This document shows, piece by piece, positions 1 to 6,745 of a DNA stretch of 10,206 nt. Made by a program: the position numbers and the translations under genes. Each line of letters begins with the position of its first letter. Position 1 is the first letter of the stretch. Below the pieces are notes generated by a model. It had not been told where the DNA came from, did no database searches, and was given only the letters and a program-made list of their open reading frames with translations. Source of the stretch: CAYJAD01 sp964371835 (GTDB taxonomy: Bacteria > Desulfobacterota > Desulfovibrionia > Desulfovibrionales > Desulfovibrionaceae); assembly GCA_964371835.1 (NCBI GenBank), contig CAYJOP010000076.1, positions 1-10,206 of the forward strand. Reading direction: 5' to 3'.

Positions 1-1
1 T

Positions 2-73
2 GCACTTATGTTCGCTAAGCATTATAAACTCAAAAGAGTTGTCGAATTGTTAGAAGAATACGGAGCTAAATAA
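2..73 (+). CDS. C-terminal end of an ankyrin-repeat protein (partial, 5' end outside window)
   Basis: The frame starting at base 2 is open from the window edge to the TAA at 71-73 and encodes 23 residues beginning ALMFAKHYKLKRVVELLEEY and ending GAK. This matches the core of an ankyrin repeat: the ALMxA start of helix 1, the VVELL of helix 2 and the closing xYGA turn. The conclusion is that this is the last repeat of an ankyrin protein that stops right after the repeat. Ankyrin repeats bind proteins; in bacteria they occur in secreted effectors, in immunity proteins and in periplasmic or cytoplasmic scaffolds, and the fragment cannot say which. No terminator separates it from the following Shine-Dalgarno at 77-82, so it may share a transcript with the next genes. 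Only one repeat is visible, so the call is moderate. Confidence 0.5.
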   Translation, partial: ALMFAKHYKLKRVVELLEEYGAK

Positions 74-76
74 GAG

Positions 77-145
77 TAGGGAGCAATCATGTTTAATAAT
101 AAAGTTTATTGCAAATTTACTGCAAAAGCACAAAAATTGAACTAA
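77..145 (+). promoter_or_regulatory. Shine-Dalgarno plus ATG opening a frame that dies after 18 codons
   Basis: AGGGAG at 77-82 lies 6 nt before ATG 89-91, the best ribosome-binding site between the ankyrin tail and mntP. The frame reads MFNNKVYCKFTAKAQKLN and stops at TAA 143-145. A-runs occur at 132-136 and 144-149. In the next frame (-1 relative) translation is open from base 103 through 258. This start could serve a short leader peptide, or be the original start of the downstream membrane-protein gene now separated from it by a frameshift and a stop. Confidence 0.4.
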
Positions 146-699
146 AAAATAATTGTGCAGGACCCATAAATTGGAAAGTGGGACTAAAAGAGTGGGGCGC
201 AACATTCGGTGGATATGTTGAATTTTTTGATTTTATTAGCGGTATGGTCATCATTTTATAAGCTTTTGCGTGGTTGGTAAATAGTATGCAAAAATTGAAG
301 TGGCTTTTTGAAGATGTATCAAAAGCGTTGGATCATTCTGCTTGGGATGATGTTTTGGAGTACATTCTAGCTGCAAGCTTCATTTCCAATGAAATACTAT
401 GTTATTTATTAAAAACCATGGGTATGGATTGGATAAAAAGTATATGGAATTTGCACCGTTTTCATTCAAAGCCCGCTCTTGATTCTGGTTTATTATTTTT
501 TTTCATTGCACAAATTTTGTTAATAATAGCTGCATACAGAATTTATAAGCATATGAAAACTTATGATAAAAATTTATCATTTTACCCATTTGTTGTAATG
601 TATACAACGCTTTTGCTTAAATACATGTTTATAACAGTATTGTTTACAATTGTTATTGCGCTTGGAATTTATGTGGGCCATGGTCTTTTTGGAAATTAA
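89..699 (+). pseudogene. Possible decayed full-length version of the membrane-protein gene (one frameshift, one in-frame stop)
   Basis: Starting at the well-placed ATG 89 and shifting -1 near the A-run at 132-136, the reading continues to TAA 259-261 and then, in the same frame, straight into the open frame of the 286-699 gene. Residues just before the stop (GYVEFFDFISGMVIIL) and just after it (AFAWLV) together form one uninterrupted hydrophobic stretch of transmembrane length, which would be a coincidence if the stop were the natural end of an unrelated peptide. A restored product would have about 203 codons with an extra N-terminal membrane segment. The alternative is that 103-258 is chance open sequence and 286-699 is a complete small gene. 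No homologue was recognised that would settle the true length. Confidence 0.35.
286..699 (+). CDS. Small multi-spanning membrane protein of unknown function
   Basis: This frame encodes 137 residues from ATG 286; a TTG at 274 would add four. I do not recognise the family. The N-terminal 20 residues are amphipathic and soluble (MQKLKWLFEDVSKALDHS). Hydrophobic segments follow at about residues 22-42, 67-87 and 99-134; the last is long enough for two passes and has a Lys near its middle. Basic residues between segments 1 and 2 and between 2 and 3 (HRFHSK; KHMKTYDK) suggest those loops differ in topology or that pairing is irregular. Neither possible start has a convincing Shine-Dalgarno, whereas ATG 89 does, which raises the suspicion that this is the 3' remnant of a longer gene. 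mntP follows 41 bp downstream on the same strand, so the two may share a transcript. No function is proposed. Confidence 0.5.
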   Translation: MQKLKWLFEDVSKALDHSAWDDVLEYILAASFISNEILCYLLKTMGMDWIKSIWNLHRFHSKPALDSGLLFFFIAQILLIIAAYRIYKHMKTYDKNLSFYPFVVMYTTLLLKYMFITVLFTIVIALGIYVGHGLFGN

Positions 700-740
700 A
701 TTAAAAAAAGAAAGTAATCGTATTATAAAAAAGGTAATAA

Positions 741-1313
741 ATGGAATTAATAGAAATTATGGCCATTGGATTTGCTCTGTCCATGGATACATTTTCCGTG
801 GGTTTAAGTGTTAGTATGCAAAGACATATTAAGCATAGGCAAGTGTTATACATGGCAGCATCATTTGCAATATTTCAGGCTATTATGCCAATTATTGGTT
901 GGTTGCTTGGCGTGCAGGTGAAAGATTTTATTGAGGCTTATGACCATTGGGTGGCTTTTATTTTGCTTGCATATATAGGCTGGAAAATGCTCATGGAGGC
1001 TCGTGCTGGACAAGAAAGTTCTGCCAATGATCCCACGTCTGTGTATACTCTGCTTATTTTATCCATTGCCACAAGTATTGACGCTCTAGCTGTGGGCATA
1101 TCTTTTGCGGCCTTGAGTGTTGATATTTATTACCCTGCTTTAATCATAGGCATAATATGTTTTATGGTTACTATTGTTGGTATGTACTTGGGTAGCATGC
1201 TTGCAAAAAGCAAGTTAAACCTTGCATCTTATGCAAATATCTTGGGCGGTTTGCTTTTAATTGGCATTGGTATAAAAATTCTTATTGAGCATGGTGTGTT
1301 TAAAAATTTATAG
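741..1313 (+). CDS. mntP: Manganese efflux pump MntP
   Basis: The 190-residue product is an inner-membrane exporter that lowers toxic cytoplasmic Mn(II). It shows the six-helix, internally duplicated architecture of the MntP family: segments at about 5-25, 36-57, 66-86, 102-124, 130-152 and 164-184, with the two half-repeats carrying the signatures ALSMDTFSVG (Asp16) and ATSIDALAVG (Asp114). The equivalent acidic residues in the Escherichia coli protein are needed for manganese export. Length and both signatures are typical, so the gene appears intact. AAGG at 731-734 lies 6 nt before the ATG. In many bacteria mntP is controlled by the yybP-ykoY manganese riboswitch and/or MntR. Only 41 bp separate it from the preceding gene, too little for that riboswitch, so regulation must come from a promoter further upstream or a compact site I cannot identify. 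Confidence 0.94.
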   Translation: MELIEIMAIGFALSMDTFSVGLSVSMQRHIKHRQVLYMAASFAIFQAIMPIIGWLLGVQVKDFIEAYDHWVAFILLAYIGWKMLMEARAGQESSANDPTSVYTLLILSIATSIDALAVGISFAALSVDIYYPALIIGIICFMVTIVGMYLGSMLAKSKLNLASYANILGGLLLIGIGIKILIEHGVFKNL

Positions 1314-1335
1314 GGCATGGACACAATGCTCTATA
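1309..1335. terminator. Hairpin between convergent mntP and sensor kinase, likely bidirectional terminator
   Basis: Bases 1309-1318 pair with 1326-1335 (10 bp including one G-T wobble) around a 7-nt loop. The stem includes the mntP stop codon. On the plus strand it is followed by an A/T-rich stretch (TTTAATTAAATTATT), and on the minus strand by AAATTTTTA, so it could end transcripts from both sides, although neither U-tract is perfect. It is the only candidate terminator for the kinase gene, whose stop is 20 bp away. Confidence 0.55.
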
Positions 1336-1355
1336 TTTAATTAAATTATTATTAA

Positions 1356-4300
1356 TCAAATATTATTTTTTGAAATCCAGTAGTGCAAAGTTTTATAAAG
1401 TAGGTCTGGGTCAATGGGCTTTGTAATGTGGTCATTCATGCCGTGCGAGAGGCTAATTTCGCGGTCGCCTTTCATGGCATGGGCAGACATGGCAATGATG
1501 GGTAGTGATGCATATTTTTCTTGCTCACGTATTTTTAAGGTGGCGGCATAGCCGTCCATAACGGGCATTTGAATGTCCATAAGAATGGCATCGTAAGTGT
1601 TTTGCTCAAGCATATCCAAGGCTTCTTGCCCGTGATTGGCAATGTCTACGGTAAAGCCAGCCGCTTGGAGGATTTCTTGGGCCACCAATTGGTTGATCTC
1701 ATTATCCTCGGTGAGCAACAAATGCCCACCAATTTGTGTGGGTGTTTCTTCGTAATGTTCATGTTCCATACCTTGATTTGGTAACATGGTATCGCCAGAG
1801 TTAAGCTGGAATATGGCTGTGCAGAAGAATGTTGAGCCTTTGTTGTATTCGCTTTCAACCCAAATTTTGCCATTCATCATGGTTATGATGTTTTTGGAGA
1901 TAACAAGGCCAAGGCCAGTGCCACCATATTTGCGAGTAACTGTGCTATCTGCTTGGGTAAATGCAGAAAAAAGTCTGCTGGTTTGTTCGGCAGTTAGGCC
2001 AATGCCAGTGTCATGTATGGCGAATTGGCAATGCAGCTCATTATTTTGCAAAGTGCTTGTTATGTCGAGTAAAATATCGCCAACATGGGTAAATTTAATG
2101 GCATTGCTGACCAAGTTAAAAACAACTTGTTTTAGGCGTATTACGTCGCCAAGTATGGATAAGTTGGCATGCGCGCCTTCCTTAATGGTTAGGGTAAGGT
2201 TCTTTTCAACAATGGCAGGGGTATATAAATCTTTAACATCTTGTGCCACTGAGTGCAGGGTAAAAGGTGTTACTTCAATTTCAAGTTTGCCGGCCTCGAT
2301 TTTAGAAAAATCAAGAATATCATTAATAATACGCATTAAGTTGTTGGCAGAAAAAACGCTTTTATTAACATAATTTCTTTGAATATCGTCCATAGGTGTT
2401 TGGTCAAGTAGGTGCAAAAGACCCAAGATGCCATTCATGGGCGTGCGTATTTCATGGCTCATATTGGCCAAAAATTCGCCCTTGGCCTTGGTGCTTTGTT
2501 CTGCAAGTTCTTTTGCTTGGCGCAAGTATTGTTCATTTTTGCCAATTTCTGCAAGCATGGCATTATGCTCACGCATGTCTTTTAGATAGCAGATTAGACC
2601 TTGTTTACCTTGATATGAAGTGCTTAAAACTAAAATATCGCAAGGGATTGCCTCACCAGTTATGCGATGCTTGCCAACCACAGATGATTTTAATGTGCCT
2701 TTGGCGTGCGTTTCTCTAATTTTGTCTGTAATATAATCAGAAGAATTGTCTCCATTTGGTTGGTATGCTGGGAACATATCAATATAGTTGTTGATGCAAT
2801 CTTCTCGTGTCTCAAAGCCAAACAGATTTGTAAGCTCCATATTGGCATAAACGAGATTGCCCTCATTATCCCAAAAATGTACGCCAAGTGGCATGGAGTC
2901 AAGCATGATTGTGTTACGAATTTCTGCTTCTTGTAATAATTCTTGAGTCTTTTTAAGTTTGCGTAAATCAATGACGTATGAAAGTACTACAATTTCGCCA
3001 TTCATCTGGGTGCGCACATGTATAACTTCGGAAGGTATTGGTTCGCCATCAGTGGTGCAATGTAACCACTCAAAGCGGCGGTAGCCTTCTTCAAGTATAA
3101 CTTTGTGGTTTTTTTTAACAGTATCTGCTGAATGTCTACCATCTGGTTGAAATTCAGGTGAGCACAGGTGGAAACCTTGAGCTAGGTCTTGCTTGCTATT
3201 AAACTTAAATGTACGCAAAACTTCTTGGTTGCAGTCAATAATCTCACCAGCTTCATTCCAGAAAGTAATACAAATGGGTAGATTTTCGGTGATTACCGTA
3301 TTGCGCTCTTCTTCCATCTTGGTTTTTTGTAATTCTAATGTTTCTGTGATGTCTGTAATGATGGACAGGCGAACTTTTTCCTTGTCATCCCAAGCAATGC
3401 AGGCATCCACATATTGTAGATGCTTTTTAAGGGTGCTATCGTAGTGGTCCCAAATATAGGGAGCTGAAGATCGCGAAATAATGTGATTAGTGCAGTGATC
3501 ACAAGGAGCAGATTTGTTTTGAAAAACCTCATAGCAGGGTTTGGAAATAATATTATTACAATCAAAGAAATCGTAGACTACTTTATTACAATACAAAACT
3601 TCATATGTATTTAAGTCTGCAATATAAATGGGCATAGTAAAGGTATCAAGCATGGCTTGAATTTGCCTTTGCTTGTTTTCTAGGATTTTTTTAAGCCTGC
3701 GCTGTTTTCTAGTATAGAAGAAAAGCACACCCATGAAAAAAACGAGCATGCCAATAATACCCATGAGCAAAGTGGCGCTCATGTCAGATAGAAAACGCAA
3801 AAATTGCGAGGTGTAGTTGGGGCTAGTTACATGTTTCAAAACAATATTATTAAACTGTGTGCTAGGTAGCGAGGCAATGGCTTTGTTAAATATGCTAATG
3901 AGCAGTGGATCTAGATTTTTATTAAAAAGAAATGAAAAATTATCATGTAGCGGTAGCACGTTGGTTATGTGTAAAAGTGGGTAGTCACCGTCAGATATGG
4001 CAGTACGCGCAGCATATACATTCTCAAAGGTATAATCTGCTACATTGTCATCCACCGCTTGGTATGCTGCGGAAATATCATCAAATTCCAGTAAGGTATT
4101 GTGGGGGAAAGTTTCTTTTACAAAATTTATTACAATGGGGTGCAGTTTGGATACAGCAAAGATGCTATCTTCACTAATTTGATATTTTTTGCCAATCATG
4201 GCTATGGGTGTAGAAAGGTAGGTGTCTGATATAATGCCATTAAGATCTTTAGCTTTTTCTGGGTTTGTGTCGTAGCTTAGGTGCATGTCCATTTCACCAT

Positions 4301-4643
4301 TGCTAAGTTTATCCAAGGCGTCACCATAGGTTAAGCCATGCACAAAGTTAAACTTCAAACCAGTTAGGTCTGCAATGAGCATAATAATTTCGTAATTTAT
4401 GCCCTCTATGATGTTTTTATCTTTATCATACTGTTCAAAAGGAGGCCAAAAAGCATCATATGAAATATCTATGGGCTTTGCTGTTTTTATATAATTTTGT
4501 TCTGCTAAAGTAAGATTAAAGGGCGTTGTAGCAAGTGCATTGGTGTTCAAAGCCAATGGAAGTAAACACATTGCCAAAACAAAGACAGTGTAGCTAAACA
4601 ATTGTTTGAAAATTTGTGCGGTAATATTTCCTAATGATTCCAT
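1356..4643 (-). CDS. BvgS-like hybrid sensor histidine kinase (periplasmic solute-binding domain, three PAS, HisKA-HATPase, receiver)
   Basis: The 1095-residue protein senses a periplasmic signal and starts a phosphorelay. Order: cleavable-looking signal or anchor (about 12-39), one family-3 solute-binding domain (about 46-270, with SYDAFWPPFE typical of BvgS-type sensors), a transmembrane helix (about 290-311) followed by a basic stretch, PAS 1 (about 325-435), PAS 2 (about 445-560), PAS 3 (about 575-690), then dimerisation/phosphoacceptor helix with His730 in NMSHEIRTPMNG, ATPase domain with Asn847 (N box), DTGIG 878-882 and GGTGLGL 907-913, and a C-terminal receiver with Glu979/Asp980, phosphoacceptor Asp1023 in MDIQMP, Ser1053 and Lys1075. 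All catalytic residues are present. It ends right after the receiver: there is no HPt domain, so phosphate must pass to a separate HPt or be used for autoregulation. PAS 1 carries a cysteine cluster (Cys370-x10-Cys381-x2-Cys384), and PAS 2 and 3 look like a tandem duplication. No response regulator is adjacent, so it is an orphan here. The start ATG has only a weak GAG upstream, but places the signal sequence correctly. Confidence 0.95.
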   Translation of the reverse strand: MESLGNITAQIFKQLFSYTVFVLAMCLLPLALNTNALATTPFNLTLAEQNYIKTAKPIDISYDAFWPPFEQYDKDKNIIEGINYEIIMLIADLTGLKFNFVHGLTYGDALDKLSNGEMDMHLSYDTNPEKAKDLNGIISDTYLSTPIAMIGKKYQISEDSIFAVSKLHPIVINFVKETFPHNTLLEFDDISAAYQAVDDNVADYTFENVYAARTAISDGDYPLLHITNVLPLHDNFSFLFNKNLDPLLISIFNKAIASLPSTQFNNIVLKHVTSPNYTSQFLRFLSDMSATLLMGIIGMLVFFMGVLFFYTRKQRRLKKILENKQRQIQAMLDTFTMPIYIADLNTYEVLYCNKVVYDFFDCNNIISKPCYEVFQNKSAPCDHCTNHIISRSSAPYIWDHYDSTLKKHLQYVDACIAWDDKEKVRLSIITDITETLELQKTKMEEERNTVITENLPICITFWNEAGEIIDCNQEVLRTFKFNSKQDLAQGFHLCSPEFQPDGRHSADTVKKNHKVILEEGYRRFEWLHCTTDGEPIPSEVIHVRTQMNGEIVVLSYVIDLRKLKKTQELLQEAEIRNTIMLDSMPLGVHFWDNEGNLVYANMELTNLFGFETREDCINNYIDMFPAYQPNGDNSSDYITDKIRETHAKGTLKSSVVGKHRITGEAIPCDILVLSTSYQGKQGLICYLKDMREHNAMLAEIGKNEQYLRQAKELAEQSTKAKGEFLANMSHEIRTPMNGILGLLHLLDQTPMDDIQRNYVNKSVFSANNLMRIINDILDFSKIEAGKLEIEVTPFTLHSVAQDVKDLYTPAIVEKNLTLTIKEGAHANLSILGDVIRLKQVVFNLVSNAIKFTHVGDILLDITSTLQNNELHCQFAIHDTGIGLTAEQTSRLFSAFTQADSTVTRKYGGTGLGLVISKNIITMMNGKIWVESEYNKGSTFFCTAIFQLNSGDTMLPNQGMEHEHYEETPTQIGGHLLLTEDNEINQLVAQEILQAAGFTVDIANHGQEALDMLEQNTYDAILMDIQMPVMDGYAATLKIREQEKYASLPIIAMSAHAMKGDREISLSHGMNDHITKPIDPDLLYKTLHYWISKNNI

Positions 4644-4717
4644 CGCAATCTCATTATGTTGCTTAGTTTTTGGAAAAGCAAGGTACTAAAAAATCTAATG
4701 CCTAGAATAGTATTAAT

Positions 4718-4747
4718 ATAATAGTTATTTTCAACATTAAATGTCAA
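4718..4747 (-). promoter_or_regulatory. Sigma-70-type promoter for the hybrid kinase
   Basis: Reading the minus strand, a perfect TTGACA (-35, at 4742-4747) is followed after 18 bp by TATTAT (-10, at 4718-4723). Transcription would begin near 4711, giving a leader of about 65 nt before the ATG at 4643. The rest of 4644-4840 is AT-rich, with no other gene visible. Confidence 0.6.
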
Positions 4748-4840
4748 GCTGTGATTACAAACAGGCATGGGAAATAAATTGTTTATGTCATTTAATAATG
4801 TACAAGTAGCGCTAGGTGCAAAGATTAATAATAATTTATA

Positions 4841-4879
4841 AATTAAAAAAGAAAACCTCACTGGCCTTGCCAGTGAGGT
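4841..4879 (-). terminator. Intrinsic terminator of the Skp/OmpH-like lipoprotein gene
   Basis: Bases 4855-4865 and 4869-4879 form a perfect 11-bp stem with a 3-nt loop. On the minus strand it is followed by TTTTCTTTTTTAATT (T-rich tract 4840-4854). This is a textbook Rho-independent terminator, about 105 nt past the stop of the gene at 4984-5526, and it isolates the kinase from that transcript. Confidence 0.88.
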
Positions 4880-4983
4880 CAGGGTGTTAACAAAATCAGC
4901 TGAACTTTGAACACGTTATTTTCGTGTATTACTACAAACCTTGCGAAGATGGTTTGCTATCAGGCTGACCCTTTTATAAACAA
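4880..4983 (-). other. Structured 3' untranslated region of the lipoprotein gene
   Basis: Between the lipoprotein stop and its terminator lie about 100 nt with no open frame of note but several self-complementary pieces: CAAACC 4935-4940 with GGTTTG 4951-4956; ACACG 4911-4915 with CGTGT 4923-4927; and a longer-range GGTCAG 4877-4882 with CTGACC 4965-4970, the last partly competing with the terminator stem. Such structure can stabilise a transcript or yield a 3'-UTR-derived small RNA; no such RNA family was recognised. Confidence 0.3.
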
Positions 4984-5526
4984 CTATTTCTTTTCAGGCG
5001 CTTCTTCTGCTTTTGTGGCAGGAGCACTAGCGCCGTCATTGGAGGCTGGTTGTTCTGGAATAATGGACTTAAATTCCATATCAAGCTTATTCATTTCAGC
5101 AATGATATCTGCTGTAATATCAACTGTTTTGTCATAAGCTAGGGCTACTTCTGTGCCAACTACCAAGCTAAGTTTGTTGCTTGCGCGGTGATTTTCAACA
5201 GTGCGCTGTAAGGCCTCTTGTAAAAGATTTACCACATGTTGCTCTTCAGCGCCTATGCGTTGTTGAAATTCAGTATACATGGCTTGGATTTCTTGTTGTA
5301 GATCTGTGTTTTTTGGATCTTTTTGTATTTTTTCTTGAATGTCAGTAAGTGCGGTTTGCATCTCAGTTTGAATTGACTCAAGAAACTTTACACCATTTTT
5401 AGCAGGTTCGCTTTCACGAAAAACACGAGATGTATCTACAATGCCTATGCTAGATGTTGTACCAGATTGGTTGCATGCTGTTAAAACACAAATGGCAAGT
5501 GCCATTAAAAAAATATTGCGTACCAT
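4984..5526 (-). CDS. Skp/OmpH-family periplasmic chaperone-like lipoprotein
   Basis: The 180-residue protein opens with a lipoprotein signal: a hydrophobic stretch followed by the lipobox LTAC with Cys18. Asn at +2 (not Asp) would favour outer-membrane delivery by the Lol rule, if that rule applies here. After a short linker comes the OmpH-type strand IGIVDTSRVFRES, then a long Gln/Glu-rich helical region (about 45-115), as in the tentacle arms of Skp, then a return segment with a hydrophobic patch (LSLVVGTEVALAYDKTVDIT) typical of the family's closing beta strand. Residues 157-180 form a Pro/Ala/Glu/Lys tail of low complexity. Skp chaperones unfolded outer-membrane proteins in the periplasm; the lipid anchor here is a departure from the soluble form, so its exact role is inferred. 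AGGGAG lies 6-7 nt before the ATG. It has its own likely promoter (5572-5600) and a strong terminator, so it is probably monocistronic although mltC lies upstream on the same strand. Confidence 0.85.
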   Translation of the reverse strand: MVRNIFLMALAICVLTACNQSGTTSSIGIVDTSRVFRESEPAKNGVKFLESIQTEMQTALTDIQEKIQKDPKNTDLQQEIQAMYTEFQQRIGAEEQHVVNLLQEALQRTVENHRASNKLSLVVGTEVALAYDKTVDITADIIAEMNKLDMEFKSIIPEQPASNDGASAPATKAEEAPEKK

Positions 5527-5571
5527 AAAAAACTCCCTTTAGAGTAAATTTAATCTATAATTAATCTGAAC

Positions 5572-5600
5572 ATTCTATACGCTATTTTTAGAAAGCTCAA
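5572..5600 (-). promoter_or_regulatory. Probable promoter of the Skp/OmpH-like lipoprotein gene
   Basis: On the minus strand TTGAGC (5595-5600) is separated by exactly 17 bp from TAGAAT (5572-5577). Transcription would start near 5565, about 38 nt before the ATG. It lies in the 103-bp gap after mltC, in which no obvious terminator hairpin was seen, so read-through from mltC is possible as well. Confidence 0.5.
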
Positions 5601-5629
5601 GAATTAACTGTTTGTAAGTAAAATATATT

Positions 5630-6745
5630 TTATAAAGCGCCCTCAAACTGTACTTGTCTTGTGGTAACTCTTGAAACATAGGCTCTAGTTTCTGCAATGG
5701 GCAGAACGGTTGTGAGCTTAAAATACACTTCGCTAGCCGTAAGTTTATTTATATTGTTTATTGCTTCATCACGATTGTTGCCAAAAAAACGTATCAAGCG
5801 TCCAGGACCCATATTGTATGCAGCAAGTGCGCAGTACTGGCGTGATTTAGGGTCTTTTATTTCGCCAAGGTGGCGAGTGAGTAGAAGGTGCATGTAAGTT
5901 GCGCCAAATAAAATATTTATATGTGGCTGAGCCAAGTCTGCAAGGGTCATGGTGGTTGTATAGCCATGTAAGTATTTGTGAACTTCTCCACCAGCAGTGC
6001 TTGGTAAAAGTTGCATTAAACCCATGGCAGATTGAGAACTAACAAGGGCTGGAGAGAAATTACTTTCAGTTTGAATAATGGCGTAAAGTAAAAATTCATT
6101 AAGATTGTAACGCTTTGCAGCACTTTGCACAAGGTTTTTATATCGTCTAGCTTTTTGTAAAGTGCTTTCGTTGCTTGGCGGCTTAGCTATGCGAGCTGAT
6201 AGCAAAGCATATGTTTTTTTAAGTGTGCCTTGCTGTAGCGCGCAAGATCGTGCGTCATTATCGTCTGTTGCTTTATTATTAGCCCAACGCAAAGGTTGCC
6301 CATCAATATTGAGCGCCTCTCCATAATGTGGTGGCAATGCAGAGCGCAGTGTATTCCTGTGAAGATTATTTTCTGTATGCCATGAGGCCATGATGGTTTT
6401 GAAATTTGCGTTAACTTCAACGTTTTTTTTGCCGTGAGTGGTATTAATTGTAATGTTGCCTTGGTTAAAATTTAACAAGTTAGTGGCAGGATTATTATGC
6501 TTAAGCGTTTGACTAGAAGAAACAATTTGAAAGTTTACAGGTGCGCGCATGCTCCAACTAGCAGAATTTGTAATGGGTTTGGGCATATCTTCTGGTGCAA
6601 GTTTTGCGATAGTTGTAGATACATGGCGGCGTAAGTAACTTCCTTCATGTTGGGGTACAAAACCAGCCAAAAGAGCTAATAACATGAGGCCTACGCCTAT
6701 GTACCAAATATAATTGTATGAACTTCTTAAGTGTGTCATAATCAT
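5630..6745 (-). CDS. mltC: Membrane-anchored lytic murein transglycosylase, MltC-like
   Basis: This 371-residue enzyme would cleave the MurNAc-GlcNAc bond of peptidoglycan, forming 1,6-anhydro ends, in the periplasm. Residues 12-31 are a single uncleaved transmembrane anchor with no lipobox, unlike E. coli MltC, which is a lipoprotein. A 170-residue poorly conserved region follows, then a family-1 SLT domain at about 203-345: catalytic Glu227 in IIQTESNFSP, AMGLMQLLPSTAG (240-252), GATYM (281-285) and ALAAYNMGPG (306-315). The C-terminal stretch with SRQYCALAAYN, INNINKLTASEVY and ETRAYVSRV follows E. coli MltC closely, which supports the MltC rather than the Slt or MltE subgroup. TAAGGA lies about 8 nt before the ATG at 6745; a second ATG two codons later is less well spaced. 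The gene looks intact. The gap to the downstream lipoprotein gene is 103 bp. Confidence 0.85.
   Translation of the reverse strand: MIMTHLRSSYNYIWYIGVGLMLLALLAGFVPQHEGSYLRRHVSTTIAKLAPEDMPKPITNSASWSMRAPVNFQIVSSSQTLKHNNPATNLLNFNQGNITINTTHGKKNVEVNANFKTIMASWHTENNLHRNTLRSALPPHYGEALNIDGQPLRWANNKATDDNDARSCALQQGTLKKTYALLSARIAKPPSNESTLQKARRYKNLVQSAAKRYNLNEFLLYAIIQTESNFSPALVSSQSAMGLMQLLPSTAGGEVHKYLHGYTTTMTLADLAQPHINILFGATYMHLLLTRHLGEIKDPKSRQYCALAAYNMGPGRLIRFFGNNRDEAINNINKLTASEVYFKLTTVLPIAETRAYVSRVTTRQVQFEGAL

Noticed and set aside
700..740. yybP-ykoY manganese riboswitch before mntP
   Set aside because: The gap is only 41 nt of mostly A-rich sequence, too short and without the paired helices of that riboswitch.
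1786..2373. 195-codon open frame on the plus strand
   Set aside because: It lies wholly antisense to the kinase's ATPase and phosphoacceptor domains, whose motifs are intact; its translation has no protein-like pattern and no ribosome-binding site of note.
4749..4766. CRP/FNR-like palindrome (TGTAATCACA on the minus strand) upstream of the kinase promoter
   Set aside because: The half-sites are imperfect and the spacing does not match the TGTGA-N6-TCACA pattern, so I do not claim a site.
4907..5137. 76-codon open frame on the plus strand
   Set aside because: It is antisense to the end of the Skp/OmpH-like gene and crosses its 3' UTR; no independent coding signal is seen.
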